DNA of 62,772 nt from Methylibium sp. (GTDB taxonomy: Bacteria > Pseudomonadota > Gammaproteobacteria > Burkholderiales > Burkholderiaceae_C), in NCBI GenBank assembly GCA_013824165.1, contig PNNH01000088.1, forward strand, positions 1-62,772, read 5' to 3'. The notes below the pieces were generated by a model, which worked only from the letters and a program-made list of their open reading frames with translations, was not told where the DNA came from and searched no databases. This document shows positions 17,433 to 26,979 of this stretch, piece by piece. The translations under genes and the position numbers were made by a program. How positions within the stretch are numbered: position 1 is the first letter of the stretch; every line of letters begins with the position of its first letter.

Positions 17433-17903
17433 ATGAGCACCACGAATCTGCAAACCCTCAGCATCCTGCTGGAACGCGCCGAAGCCGAGCGCGATCAGGC
17501 GCTTGCGCATCTGCAAGAAGTGCGCCGCGCGGCCGAGGCTGCGCGCAGCCAGGCCGATCAGCTGGGACAGTACCGCAGCGAGTACCAGCAGCGCTGGACC
17601 CAGCAATTCGCGCGCGGTTCCAGCATCGACATCCTGGGCTGTTATCAGAATTTCGGCCTGCGCCTGGATCAGGCCATCGACCAGCAAGGCCTGGTGGCCA
17701 ACCACAACGACGCCCGCGTCGAGCGCGCCCAGAACACGGTGCGCGAACTCGAAATGCGCGTGGCCTCGGTGCGCAAGCTGCTGGAGCGCCGCCGCGCGGA
17801 AATGTCGCGCAGCGCCCAGCGCCAGGAGCAGAAGGCCACCGACGAGCAGGCGGCACGCGCCGCCCTGGCCCAGTTCAATCCCTTCGTGCGCCTGAGCGCC
17901 TGA
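17433..17903 (+). CDS. fliJ: flagellar export chaperone FliJ
   Basis: A 156-residue, almost wholly coiled-coil protein rich in Arg, Glu and Gln, matching FliJ, the central stalk of the export ATPase. Typical runs are LSILLERAEAERDQALAHLQ and QNTVRELEMRVASVRKLLERR. The long heptad pattern and position between fliI and fliK make the call firm. It starts 44 bases after fliI. Confidence 0.93.
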   Translation: MSTTNLQTLSILLERAEAERDQALAHLQEVRRAAEAARSQADQLGQYRSEYQQRWTQQFARGSSIDILGCYQNFGLRLDQAIDQQGLVANHNDARVERAQNTVRELEMRVASVRKLLERRRAEMSRSAQRQEQKATDEQAARAALAQFNPFVRLSA

Positions 17904-17928
17904 AGCTCTCCTCTCACCAAGGTTCAAG

Positions 17929-19320
17929 ATGCAGTCCCTGAACAGCTCCACCGCCAAGTCCAACGCTGTGCTGCCGATGCTGGCCGGTGCTGCGACGCCC
18001 AAGCCAGGCGGCAGCGCAGCGGAGTCGGGTGCCAGCTTCTCGCAGATGCTGCGCGACAGCGCCCCCCCTCCCTCCGCTGCACCCGCGGCGCCAGCCCCTG
18101 CGCCGGCACCCGCAGCCGTGCGAGAGAAGGGCGAACAGCGCAGCCAAGCGCAGGCCGAGTCGGACACCGACAAGCCGCAAGCTGCGGACGACAGCGAGCC
18201 GCAAGCGGCTGAGGGCCGTCCGGCAGCCGCCCAGGCCACGCAGCAGGCCCAGGCCCTGAAGCAGCGCCGCGTGAGCCAGGACCGTGAACAGTCGATGCGC
18301 CAAGCGGATGATCGCCAGGCAAGCGTGCGCGCAGCCGGCAAGGCCGACGATGGCGCCAAGCTGCAAGCAGCCGATGAAGCCGGCACGGCCAGCATCGAGG
18401 ACGAATCCACAGAGCCCGCCCTGCAGCCACTTGATGCCGTGCTGACCGCCCAACTGGTCAGCCCGCTGAGTACCGCACCCGCGGCCAAAGCCGCTACCGA
18501 TAGCAGCATCAGCGCCGCAGACGTCGCCGCCCAGGCTGCAGCAGCAAGCGCCGGCCTGATGGCCGGCAAGACGCAGGCCGAGGCTGCGCCACCGCAGGCC
18601 AAGCTGCCGCAGGTCGAAGGCAAGGCTCCCAGCCGTACGGATGCGGTCGATGTCGGCGGCAAGAGTGCGGCCAGCCAGGCTCAGGCGCTCGATATTGCAG
18701 CCAAGAGCGAGCAGCAACAGACCGCACAGTCGCAGGTCGAAGCCGGTGCCAGTTTCGCGACCGAGCTCAAGCATGCCGAACAGGCGGCGACAGCCCCCGC
18801 GCTGCCCTCTTTCACTGCCGCTGCAGCAAGCACCGCGCAGCATGGCGCTGCCAAGGCGGCAGCTGCCGAAACCGCTGCCCGACTGGATGTCGCGGCCAGG
18901 CTCGAAACGCCTCAGTTCACCGCCGAGATGTCCGCACGCCTGAGCGTGCTGGCCGCCGATGGCGTGCAGCGCGCCGAACTGCATCTGAACCCAGCCGAAA
19001 TGGGCCCGGTGTCGGTACAGATCGTGATGGACGGCCAACAGGCTCAGATTTCCTTCCATGCCGAGAACAGCGAAACCCGCAACGTGCTTGAGAACAGCCT
19101 GCCCGAGTTGGCCAGCGCCCTGAGAGATCAGGGGCTGACGCTCAGCGGCGGCGGCGTGTTCCAGCAGTCGGCGGGACAGCGCCAAGCCCAGTCGTCCGAT
19201 CAGAACAGCCGCCAGGGCCGCAATGCTGACAGCTCAGAGGACGGGGGCGGAGCTTCTGATGCAACCGTTGCCGCGCCGCCGCCACGCCAGCTGCGCGGCG
19301 TCGTCGACGTCTATGCCTGA
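17929..19320 (+). CDS. fliK: flagellar hook-length control protein FliK
   Basis: A 463-residue FliK. Residues 1 to about 300 are low-complexity, rich in Ala, Gln, Pro and Ser, as expected for the unfolded ruler part. The conserved C-terminal switch domain carries GVQRAELHLNPAEMGPVSVQ, QAQISFHAENSETRNVLENSLPELASALRDQGL and GGGVFQQ. It measures hook length and switches export specificity from hook to filament proteins. Confidence 0.94.
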   Translation: MQSLNSSTAKSNAVLPMLAGAATPKPGGSAAESGASFSQMLRDSAPPPSAAPAAPAPAPAPAAVREKGEQRSQAQAESDTDKPQAADDSEPQAAEGRPAAAQATQQAQALKQRRVSQDREQSMRQADDRQASVRAAGKADDGAKLQAADEAGTASIEDESTEPALQPLDAVLTAQLVSPLSTAPAAKAATDSSISAADVAAQAAAASAGLMAGKTQAEAAPPQAKLPQVEGKAPSRTDAVDVGGKSAASQAQALDIAAKSEQQQTAQSQVEAGASFATELKHAEQAATAPALPSFTAAAASTAQHGAAKAAAAETAARLDVAARLETPQFTAEMSARLSVLAADGVQRAELHLNPAEMGPVSVQIVMDGQQAQISFHAENSETRNVLENSLPELASALRDQGLTLSGGGVFQQSAGQRQAQSSDQNSRQGRNADSSEDGGGASDATVAAPPPRQLRGVVDVYA

Positions 19321-19477
19321 AGTCCTGAGCCCTGATCGTGGCTGGCGTACGCGTCCGGCACTTTTACCCCGCTATTCGCGGCATGCGTGCCGGGCGGTTT
19401 CTCAATAATCAAGGCATCATCCGCGGTGGCAGGCGCATTCGCCATGCCGCCGCCGCAGACAGCATCTAGGAGTCCTT

Positions 19478-20071
19478 ATGGCAACGCCGCCAGCAGCCGC
19501 TGACGCCCCGCCCGCCAGCGGAGGCAAGAAAAAGCTCATCATCATCATTGCCGTTGTTCTGGTGCTGGTGCTGGGCGGCGGCGTCGCGGCCATGCTGCTG
19601 CTGAAGAAAAAGCCCCCCGCCGAAGGCGAGGAAGGCGAAGAGGCGGCTGCCGCCGTCCACACGCCCGCAGCAACGCCCAAGCCCGGCACGCCGCCGGTGT
19701 TCGTGCCGCTGGAGCCGTTCACGGTCAACCTGGCAGACAAGGACGTGGATCGTTTCGCACAGGTCGGCGTCACGCTGGAGGTGGTGGACGCCAAGTTCGG
19801 CGAGCAGATCAAGGCCTATATGCCCGCCATCCGCAGCAACATCCTGATGGTGCTGTCGCATAAGACGGCCGCCGAGCTGCTGAGCCTGGAAGGCAAGCAG
19901 AAGTTGGCCAAGGAAATCAATCGCGAGTCGGTGCGCCCCATGGGCATCGAGCTTGATGACGAGGACGAGGAAGTCGAAGACGAAGCGCCGAAGAAGAAAA
20001 AGAAGAAGAAACGTCCGACCGTCGTCAGCCCAGTTCTGAATGTTCATTTCTCCAACTTCATCGTCCAGTAG
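19478..20071 (+). CDS. fliL: flagellar basal body-associated protein FliL
   Basis: A 197-residue FliL with one membrane span (about 20-42) and a periplasmic domain (YVPLEPFTVNL-like strand PVFVPLEPFTVNL; conserved C-terminal NVHFSNFIVQ). FliL rings the stator units. Odd feature: residues 160-180 are an acidic run followed by PKKKKKKKR, a strongly charged insert just before the last strand. GGAG precedes the ATG. It starts a new block after a 157-base gap behind fliK. Confidence 0.93.
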   Translation: MATPPAAADAPPASGGKKKLIIIIAVVLVLVLGGGVAAMLLLKKKPPAEGEEGEEAAAAVHTPAATPKPGTPPVFVPLEPFTVNLADKDVDRFAQVGVTLEVVDAKFGEQIKAYMPAIRSNILMVLSHKTAAELLSLEGKQKLAKEINRESVRPMGIELDDEDEEVEDEAPKKKKKKKRPTVVSPVLNVHFSNFIVQ

Positions 20072-20171
20072 TCATGAACTGCCCTGCTGACTTCGTCACC
20101 CGCCCGCTCAGGGCCTCCGGCCTCGCCTGGGGTCGGCTCGGTGATGTGTCCCTGAAAGTCGGAGGCTCGCA

Positions 20172-21176
20172 ATGAACCAGCAAATCCTTTCGCAAGACGA
20201 AGTCGATGCCCTGTTGCAGGGCATCACTGGCGAGAGCCAGAAGCTTGAGCAGGAAGAGGAACAGGTTGGCGGCATACGCGACTACAACCTCGCCAGCCAG
20301 GAACGCATCGTTCGTGGGCGCATGCCCACGATGGAGATCATCAACGAGCGTTTCGCCCGCAACATCCGCGTCGGCCTGTTCAACTTCATCCGCAAGAGCC
20401 CGGAAGTGGCGATCGGCGGCATCAAGGTGCAGAAGTATTCAGCCTTCCTGCGCGAGATCGTGGTGCCGACCAACTTCAACATCGTCTCGGTCAAGCCGCT
20501 GCGCGGCTCGGGGCTGATCGTCTGCGATCCGACGCTGGTGTTCGCGGTGATCGATTCGCTGTTCGGCGGCATCGGCAAGTTCCACGCCCGTATCGAGGGT
20601 CGCGACTTCTCGGCCACGGAGCAACGCGTGATCCTGCGCCTGGTGGAGGTCATCACGGCCGAATACCAGAAGGCCTGGAAGGGCGTCTATCCGCTGGAGC
20701 TGGAATACCAGCGCTCGGAGATGCAGCCGCAGTTCGCCAACATCGCCACCCCCAGCGAGATCGTGGTCTCGACCTCGTTCACGCTGGAAGTGGGCGAGAC
20801 CACCGGCACTGTCTATTTCTGCATTCCCTACTCCACGCTGGAGCCGATTCGCGACGTGCTGTACTCGACCACGGTCGGCGATTCAGCGGAGCCAGACCGC
20901 CGCTGGGTGAATCTGCTCAAGCACCAGATCCAGGCGGCCGAAGTTGAACTGGTGGCCGAACTGGGCCATGCGCCCGCCACGGTCGAGCAGTTGCTGGCCT
21001 TCAAGCCTGGCGATTTCATCGAGCTCGACCTCGAAGCGATGATCCACGCCAAGGTCGACGGGGTGCCTGTGTTCGACTGCCATTACGGCACATCGAACGG
21101 CAAGTACTCCATCAAAGTGGACAAGATGCTGACCAGCCCGGACCAGGGCTGGCTGGGAGCCCGAAATGTCACCTGA
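20172..21176 (+). CDS. fliM: flagellar motor switch protein FliM
   Basis: A 334-residue FliM, the C-ring protein that receives phospho-CheY. The N-terminal CheY-binding peptide is ILSQDEVDALLQGI (5-18). It is followed by the CheC-like middle domain (GRMPTMEIINERFARNIRVGLFNFIRK, GSGLIVCDPTLVFAVIDSLFGG) and a C-terminal SpoA domain. GGAGG precedes the ATG. The end overlaps fliN by 11 bases. Confidence 0.97.
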   Translation: MNQQILSQDEVDALLQGITGESQKLEQEEEQVGGIRDYNLASQERIVRGRMPTMEIINERFARNIRVGLFNFIRKSPEVAIGGIKVQKYSAFLREIVVPTNFNIVSVKPLRGSGLIVCDPTLVFAVIDSLFGGIGKFHARIEGRDFSATEQRVILRLVEVITAEYQKAWKGVYPLELEYQRSEMQPQFANIATPSEIVVSTSFTLEVGETTGTVYFCIPYSTLEPIRDVLYSTTVGDSAEPDRRWVNLLKHQIQAAEVELVAELGHAPATVEQLLAFKPGDFIELDLEAMIHAKVDGVPVFDCHYGTSNGKYSIKVDKMLTSPDQGWLGARNVT

Positions 21177-21603
21177 CAGCCCATCTCAAGAAGAACAGGA
21201 CGCGATGGCGGCCGAATGGGCCGCGGCACTTGCCGAGGCCAAGCCCGCCGAAGTGGCCGAGGAGGTGCAGGCCGCCGCCGAGCAGGTGGCGCCGGCCAGC
21301 TTCACCAACTTCGCGCCTACGCCGGGCAATATGCCCGGCAACGACATCAACATGATCCTGGACATCCCGGTCCAGCTGACGGTTGAGTTGGGGCGGACGC
21401 GCATTCCGATCAAGAACATCCTGCAGCTGGCGCAAGGGTCGGTGGTCGAGCTCGACGCACTGGCCGGCGAGCCCATGGACGTGCTGGTCAATGGCTACCT
21501 GATCGCCCAGGGCGAGGTGGTGGTGGTGAACGACAAATTCGGTATCCGCCTGACCGACATCGTCACGCCGTCCGAGCGCATGCGGCGCCTGAGCAAGGCC
21601 TGA
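21166..21603 (+). CDS. fliN: flagellar motor switch protein FliN
   Basis: A 145-residue FliN. The first 60 residues are acidic and Ala-rich (QEEQDAMAAEWAAALAEAKPAEVAEEVQ). The SpoA domain follows: NDINMILDIPVQLTVELGRTRIPIKNILQLAQGSVVELD. The start is inside fliM. FliN forms the base of the C ring and docks FliH-FliI. Confidence 0.97.
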   Translation: MSPDSPSQEEQDAMAAEWAAALAEAKPAEVAEEVQAAAEQVAPASFTNFAPTPGNMPGNDINMILDIPVQLTVELGRTRIPIKNILQLAQGSVVELDALAGEPMDVLVNGYLIAQGEVVVVNDKFGIRLTDIVTPSERMRRLSKA

Positions 21604-21716
21604 GCAAGCGCTGAGCCGGGCTTGAGTCTGGCAGGCCGCAAGGCCCGAAATCCGCCCTAAAGCGCCGCCTCTCCGAGCGATTGCCGCCGCGGCACGCGGG
21701 ACACAATGGTCCCGCC

Positions 21717-22064
21717 ATGAACAACTCCCTCCTCCCCCTGCTCTGGTTCGCCGCGATCATCGCTCTGATCCCCCTGGCGCTGTGGCTGCTCAAGCGCACG
21801 CCGCTGGGCGGCGGCGCGGCCCAGGGCCAGATGCGCAGCGTGGCCGTGCTGCCGCTGTCGCCGAATCAACGCATCGTCACGGTCGAAGTCGGCCAGGGCG
21901 AGGATCGGCGCTGGCTGGTGCTGGGCGTCACGCCGCAACAGATCAGCACCCTGCATGTGATGGCGCCGCAAGCCGAGGCGCCGAGCGCCACGGCAGCCCC
22001 CTTTGCGCAGCAGCTGATGGCGCGCATGCGCGGCGATGCGAAGGGAGAAGAGCGTGCATCCTGA
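21717..22064 (+). CDS. fliO: flagellar biosynthesis protein FliO
   Basis: A 115-residue protein with one N-terminal membrane span ([21 protein letters not shown]) and a small cytoplasmic domain with the FliO pattern ([38 protein letters not shown]). FliO helps assemble the FliP ring. The frame is open 12 codons upstream, but ATG 21717 gives the usual N-terminus. It overlaps fliP. Confidence 0.92.
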   Translation: MNNSLLPLLWFAAIIALIPLALWLLKRTPLGGGAAQGQMRSVAVLPLSPNQRIVTVEVGQGEDRRWLVLGVTPQQISTLHVMAPQAEAPSATAAPFAQQLMARMRGDAKGEERAS

Positions 22065-22842
22065 ACACCGCTCTGTTTTTTCGCTGCCGGGCTGGCTCAG
22101 GCAAGGCCTGACCCTGTCGGTGTTATCGGCAGCCTCTACAGCAGCTTTAGCGCAAAGTTCGGGTGGCGGAGCTACGCTGCCGCTGCTGATCGGCCAGGGC
22201 GCCGGCGGCAGCAGCTACTCGGTGCCGATCCAGACCCTGCTGTTCTTCACCGCCCTGGGCTTCCTGCCTGCGGTGCTCTTGATGATGACGGGCTTCACCC
22301 GCATCGTGATCGTGCTTTCGCTGATGCGCCAGGCGCTGGGCACACAGGCGGCACCACCCAACCAGGTGATCATCGGCCTGTCGCTGTTCCTGACCTTCTT
22401 TGTGATGAGCCCGACTCTCGACAAGGTCTACAGCGAGGCCTGGCAGCCCTACTCCACCAACCAGATCGCCTTCGACGAAGCGCTCAAACGCGCCGAGGTG
22501 CCGATGCGCAGCTTCATGCTGAAGCAAACACGCCAGGCGGATGTGGCGCTGTTCTCGCGCCTGGCCAAGCTTGATGCCTCGGTGAAGCCCGAGGACGTGC
22601 CCTTTCGCGTGCTGGTGCCGGCCTTCGTCACCAGCGAGCTGAAGAGTGCGTTCCAGATCGCGTTCCTGATCTTCATTCCCTTTCTGGTGATCGACATGAT
22701 CGTCTCCAGCGTGCTGATGAGCCTGGGCATGGTGATGCTGTCACCGGTGCTGGTCGCCCTGCCATTCAAGCTGATGCTGTTCGTGCTGGCCGACGGCTGG
22801 AACCTGCTGATCGGCTCGCTCGCCGCCTCCTTCGTCACCTGA
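22054..22842 (+). CDS. fliP: flagellar export gate protein FliP
   Basis: A 262-residue FliP, core of the FliPQR export gate. An N-terminal signal-like segment ([16 protein letters not shown]) is followed by four hydrophobic spans. Hallmarks are [53 protein letters not shown] and [24 protein letters not shown] choose GTG 22054 because GGAGAAGAG stands right before it; ATG 22036 is an in-frame alternative. It overlaps fliO by 11 bases. Confidence 0.95.
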   Translation: MHPEHRSVFSLPGWLRQGLTLSVLSAASTAALAQSSGGGATLPLLIGQGAGGSSYSVPIQTLLFFTALGFLPAVLLMMTGFTRIVIVLSLMRQALGTQAAPPNQVIIGLSLFLTFFVMSPTLDKVYSEAWQPYSTNQIAFDEALKRAEVPMRSFMLKQTRQADVALFSRLAKLDASVKPEDVPFRVLVPAFVTSELKSAFQIAFLIFIPFLVIDMIVSSVLMSLGMVMLSPVLVALPFKLMLFVLADGWNLLIGSLAASFVT

Positions 22843-22855
22843 CCGCCAAGCCATC

Positions 22856-23125
22856 ATGGATGCACAACAAGTCTTCACCTTCGGCCAGCAAGGCCTGTAC
22901 ATGCTGCTGCTGGTGGCTGCACCGATCCTGCTGACGGTGCTCCTGGTGGGCGTGCTGGTCAGCGTGTTCCAGGCGGCCACTCAGATCAACGAGGCCACGC
23001 TGTCCTTCGTGCCCAAGGTGGTGGCCGCCGTCGTCGTGATGGGCGTGGCCGGCCCCTGGATGATGACCACGCTGGTCGAGTACATCCAACGCACGTTGCA
23101 GACCATTCCGCAAGTGGTCGGCTGA
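22856..23125 (+). CDS. fliQ: flagellar export gate protein FliQ
   Basis: An 89-residue, two-span FliQ: LLLVAAPILLTVLLVGVLVSVFQAATQINEATLSFVPK, then VVMGVAGPWMMTTLVEYIQ. It starts 14 bases after fliP. Confidence 0.95.
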   Translation: MDAQQVFTFGQQGLYMLLLVAAPILLTVLLVGVLVSVFQAATQINEATLSFVPKVVAAVVVMGVAGPWMMTTLVEYIQRTLQTIPQVVG

Positions 23126-23141
23126 CTCAAAGACAAACGCC

Positions 23142-23906
23142 GTGTTCGCTGTCACCGAAGCCCAACTGCTGGCCTGGCTGACACCGCTGCTGTGGCCCTT
23201 CATCCGCACGCTGGCGCTATTCGCCGGCCTGCCGATCTTCAGCCAGCGCAATATGCCGATGCGGGTGCGCGTTGGGCTGGCGATGTTCGTCGCCATCGCG
23301 GCCCAGGCCTCGCTGCCGCCGATGCCGGTGGTGCCGCTGGACTCACCGCCGCTCCTGCTCTTGCTGGTGTCGCAGCAGTTGCTGATTGGCCTGGCGATGG
23401 GCTTTTCGGTGCGCGTGGTGTTCGCCTCGCTGGAGTTTGCCGGTGAGCTGATCGGCCTGCAGATGGGCCTGAACTTCGCCGGATTCTTCGACCCCGCCAC
23501 CGGCAGCCAGGGCACCTCGACAGCACGCTTCTTCGGCGCACTGGTGGCCTTCCTGTTCATTGCCATCAACGGCCACCTGCTGCTGATCAACGCCCTGGTG
23601 CAGAGCTTCACGGTCTTTCCAGTCGGCGAGGAGCCCTTCCGCTTCCTGCGCGTGGCCCAGCCCCAAGTCTGGGGCGCCGAAATCTTCCGCATCGGCCTGT
23701 GGATTGCCCTGCCCTTGATCACGATGCTGATGTTCGTGAACCTGGTGCTGGGCGTGATCTCGCGCGTGGCGCCTCAGATCAGCGTGTTCGCCGTCGGCTT
23801 CCCCTTGACGGTGAGCATCGGTCTGGTTGGCATGGTCGCCACGCTGCCGCTGATGCAGACGCCGTTCATGACGGCGCTGGAGCGCATGCTGGCGGTCTTC
23901 ACCTAA
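23142..23906 (+). CDS. fliR: flagellar export gate protein FliR
   Basis: A 254-residue FliR with about six hydrophobic spans. Family patterns are FIRTLALFAGLPIFSQRNMPMRVRVGLA, SLEFAGELIGLQMGLNFAGFFDPATG and a C-terminal FPLTVSIGLVGMVATLPLM. The start is GTG 23142. It is the last flagellar gene; flhB and flhA do not follow, so they lie elsewhere. No terminator is visible in the 163 bases after it. Confidence 0.95.
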   Translation: MFAVTEAQLLAWLTPLLWPFIRTLALFAGLPIFSQRNMPMRVRVGLAMFVAIAAQASLPPMPVVPLDSPPLLLLLVSQQLLIGLAMGFSVRVVFASLEFAGELIGLQMGLNFAGFFDPATGSQGTSTARFFGALVAFLFIAINGHLLLINALVQSFTVFPVGEEPFRFLRVAQPQVWGAEIFRIGLWIALPLITMLMFVNLVLGVISRVAPQISVFAVGFPLTVSIGLVGMVATLPLMQTPFMTALERMLAVFT

Positions 23907-23951
23907 ACGACTGCTGCATACGCCTGGCGCAGGTGTCCTTAGTCCTCCGGT

Positions 23952-23979
23952 GGGGGATGGCGCCAAAAATTCGGGGGAT
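23952..23979 (+). promoter_or_regulatory. paired GGGGGAT direct repeats before the regulator gene
   Basis: GGGGGAT occurs at 23952-23958 and 23973-23979, exactly 21 bases (two helical turns) apart. It lies about 90-115 bases before the MalT-like gene. The motif resembles the MalT box (GGGGAKGAGG) and recurs before the receptor gene. Autoregulation is inferred. Confidence 0.4.
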
Positions 23980-24069
23980 CTTCCGACAGCTCAAGCTTGA
24001 AGGGGCCGCGCGCGCCACAATAGCCCCATCGCATTAACGATACCTTGACCATGACCCGATGCAGGTGCT

Positions 24070-26820
24070 GTGCGCCGGTCGGTGAGCCCTTCAGCGGACC
24101 CGCGGGTCCCTCAGCTGCCGATGCCTGCACAGCACGCGCCCCGCTTTGAACCGCTGGTCCACGTCGACGAGGCGCTGTGGCGCCAGCGGCTGATCGACCG
24201 GCTGCTGCACGCACCGCCGACCAGCGCCCGGCTGACCCTGCTGACCGCGCCTGCGGGCTTCGGCAAGACCACCGTGCTGGCCCAGTTGGCCCAGCTGCGC
24301 CGCCAGGCCGGCTCGCGTGTGGTCTGGCTCAACTGCGACGAGCGTGACAAGGACCCCTCGCTGTTCGTCGAGAGCCTGGAGGACGCCTTGGCCAGCAGCC
24401 AGCCCGGTCGCGCGCTGCCGCCGGCCGGTGGTGCCAGCGCCCTGGTGCGCAGCCTGGCTCACCGGCTGGGCGAATCCGACACGCCGGTGCTGCTGTGCAT
24501 AGATGAGTACGAGGCGGCCTCGTCCACCGCCGTTGACGAAATCGTCGAACAGATTGCGCGTGCCGCGCCACCGCAACTGGACATCGTGTTGGCCAGCCGC
24601 GAAGCACCGGCGAGGCCGCTGACGCGGCTGCAGCTGGCAGGCTTTGCCCGCCTCATCGATGCCGACTGGCTGCGCTTCACGCGGGAGGAGACCCTGCATC
24701 TCCTGGACGGTGCACTGCCCGAGCGCGCCGCGCTGCAGGTGGCCGCCTATGCCGATGGCTGGCCCTTCGCGCTACAGCTCGCACGGCTACGGGCAACGGG
24801 CGGCGCCAGTGCGCCGGACTGGGCCGTCGATGCGCGTGCCAAGATCCCGCGCCGACAGATCTTCGACTACCTGGCGGACGAGGTGATCGCGACCCTGCCG
24901 CCCGCCGTGGTCGATTTCCTCGGCGATGTGGCCGTGCTGGAGCGCATCGACGTCGCCGCTGCAAACGCCTTGCGCGACCGGGAGGACAGCCTGACCTTGA
25001 TCCGCCAGCTGTCGCGGCTCAAACCCATCGTTGTTGTTGACGATGAGCCCTGGAGCGCGCGTCTGCACCCGCTGCTGCGCGATTACCTGATTGACGCCGT
25101 GGAAACCGCCTCGCCCGGACGCGTGGCTGGCCTGCACCTGCGCGCCGCCCGACACCTCGCGGGCCAGGGGCTGCTGCACGAGGCGGTGGCCCATGCAGTT
25201 GCCGGCGGCAGCCTGGACCTGGCGGCCGACATCATCGAAGACGCCGGCGCCATTCGCCTGATCGCCAACGAGGGCGCACTCCGCTCGCGCCTGCTGCTGC
25301 AGCAGTTGCCCGAGGCCACGCTGCGCAAGCGCCCGCGCTTGAAGTTGCTTCACTTCGCCCATCAGGTGGTCGAGCTCAACCCAGCCGGAGTCGAATCGGA
25401 GTTCGAGCGCCTCGAACGTCAGTTGCGCGACGCCGATTGCGGGCTGATCGATCCGGCACGCTTCGATCTGGCCTTTGGTCGCTGCATCCTGCTGCTCAAT
25501 CAATCCGAGCACCATCTGCACTTCTCGCCGTGGGCGACGCTGGCGCATGCCACTGGCCTGGCACGTGCCCATGCCGCCGAGGATTCTCGCCTGCTGGGCT
25601 GCACGCTGCCGCTGGAGATCTTTTTTTTGCATCGTTACGGGCCGGTGGATCGCTGCGAGCGCCGCACCCGCGAAGTCGAGTCGGTGCATGCGCAAGGCGC
25701 CTACACCTACAACAGCCCCTGGATCTGGATGTACCACGCCCGCAATGCGCTGGCACGCGGGGACCTGGCGCAGAGTGAGCACCGCATCCGCCAGTCCCTG
25801 CACCTGGACGTGAACTTCATCAACTACCGGCAGGACTCGCTGGGCCAGCTGGTGAACGCACTACTCGGGCGCATCGCCTACCTGCGCGGCGCGCTGGCAG
25901 ACGCACTGGACCACTTCGGCGCGATCAGTGCGAATGGATCGCCGACCTTGCTGGAGACCCATATCGCCAGCCAGGTCGATGCCGCGAGCTGCGAGTTCGC
26001 GCTGGGCCATGACACCCGCGCGCTGGAGATGCTGGATGCGGCGCGCGATCTGGCCTTTGAGGAGAACCAGCCACATCTGGGTCTCGTGGCGGGTGCGGTG
26101 CAGCTGGAGCTGCTGCTGCGCCTGGGCGATCACGGTCGCGCGGGCCAGTTGGCTGACCTGCTCGACATCGAGGCGCTCTGGCGCTTGGCCGAGCAGCCCT
26201 TCGCCCTGCCCTGGGTGGCCGTGGAATCGCTGGCCCGCGCGCGTGGCGCGCTGCAACTGGCGACGGGTGACACCGCCGCGGCCGAAGCTACCGGCAAAAG
26301 CCTGCTGAGCCTGGCCCAGCGCAGCGGCCACCGCCTCGGCGAGCTTCAGGCCGAGCTGCTGATCGCGCGAGCGCGCGCCGGGGCCGGCCAGACCACCCCT
26401 GCCCTGGCGGCGCTGGGCCGCGCGCTGGCGCAAGGTGCGGCGAGCGGCGCCACCCAGGCATTCATGGACGGCGGAGCCGAGCTGATGGCCTTGCTGCGCA
26501 CTTGGCTGAGCGGCCCACCCGCCGCCGAGGCCGATGAGATGCTGCGACACTGGGTGCGCCACCTGCTGGCGCACTGGGAGGCCACATTCCGTTCTCGCGC
26601 CCAGGCGGCCAGCCATGGCGCCGGCGGCGCGCTGACACCACGCGAACTGGACGTGCTGTGCGAACTTGCCAAGAACCAGCCAACCAAGTTGATCGCGCGC
26701 AATCTGATGCTCTCCCCTGAGACCGTCAAACACCACCTCAAGAGCATCTTCGCCAAGCTCGCGGTACGCAGCCGCGAAGACGCGGTGGCTGCAGCGCGCA
26801 GGTTGGCCCTGATGCCCTGA
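24070..26820 (+). CDS. MalT/LAL-family LuxR-type transcription regulator
   Basis: A 916-residue, ATP-dependent regulator. N-terminal STAND ATPase: Walker A APAGFGKT (60-67) and a Walker B-like strand PVLLCIDEYEAAS. A long helical TPR-like middle presumably senses the inducer. The C-terminal LuxR helix-turn-helix is LTPRELDVLCELAKNQPTKLIARNLMLSPETVKHHLKSIFAKLAVRSREDAV. The start is GTG 24070 behind an AGGTG; ATG 24121 is possible. It sits just before the TonB receptor/hydantoinase genes on the same strand and most likely activates them in response to a pathway compound. Confidence 0.9.
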   Translation: MRRSVSPSADPRVPQLPMPAQHAPRFEPLVHVDEALWRQRLIDRLLHAPPTSARLTLLTAPAGFGKTTVLAQLAQLRRQAGSRVVWLNCDERDKDPSLFVESLEDALASSQPGRALPPAGGASALVRSLAHRLGESDTPVLLCIDEYEAASSTAVDEIVEQIARAAPPQLDIVLASREAPARPLTRLQLAGFARLIDADWLRFTREETLHLLDGALPERAALQVAAYADGWPFALQLARLRATGGASAPDWAVDARAKIPRRQIFDYLADEVIATLPPAVVDFLGDVAVLERIDVAAANALRDREDSLTLIRQLSRLKPIVVVDDEPWSARLHPLLRDYLIDAVETASPGRVAGLHLRAARHLAGQGLLHEAVAHAVAGGSLDLAADIIEDAGAIRLIANEGALRSRLLLQQLPEATLRKRPRLKLLHFAHQVVELNPAGVESEFERLERQLRDADCGLIDPARFDLAFGRCILLLNQSEHHLHFSPWATLAHATGLARAHAAEDSRLLGCTLPLEIFFLHRYGPVDRCERRTREVESVHAQGAYTYNSPWIWMYHARNALARGDLAQSEHRIRQSLHLDVNFINYRQDSLGQLVNALLGRIAYLRGALADALDHFGAISANGSPTLLETHIASQVDAASCEFALGHDTRALEMLDAARDLAFEENQPHLGLVAGAVQLELLLRLGDHGRAGQLADLLDIEALWRLAEQPFALPWVAVESLARARGALQLATGDTAAAEATGKSLLSLAQRSGHRLGELQAELLIARARAGAGQTTPALAALGRALAQGAASGATQAFMDGGAELMALLRTWLSGPPAAEADEMLRHWVRHLLAHWEATFRSRAQAASHGAGGALTPRELDVLCELAKNQPTKLIARNLMLSPETVKHHLKSIFAKLAVRSREDAVAAARRLALMP

Positions 26821-26854
26821 TCCAAAGCACGCGGCGTCAACCGCGGCTCAGGCA

Positions 26855-26885
26855 GGGGATGGGGCTAAGCAATTGCCTATCCCCC
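26855..26885. promoter_or_regulatory. inverted GGGGAT dyad before the TonB receptor gene
   Basis: GGGGATGGGG on the plus strand (26855-26864) faces GGGGGATAGG on the minus strand (ATCCCCC at 26879-26885), around a GCAATTGC core. The first half-site matches the MalT box GGGGAKGAGG at 9/10. A second dyad, GGCAA-N5-TTGCC, follows at 26908-26922. It is a candidate operator for the upstream regulator. Confidence 0.4.
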
Positions 26886-26979
26886 ATTATTCGCCCCCCC
26901 GCCCCCCGGCAACGTCATTGCCTGGACATGCTGCGCGCGCTGAAACTCACTGCAGCCCAACGCAACCCGAGGTCCCCTC

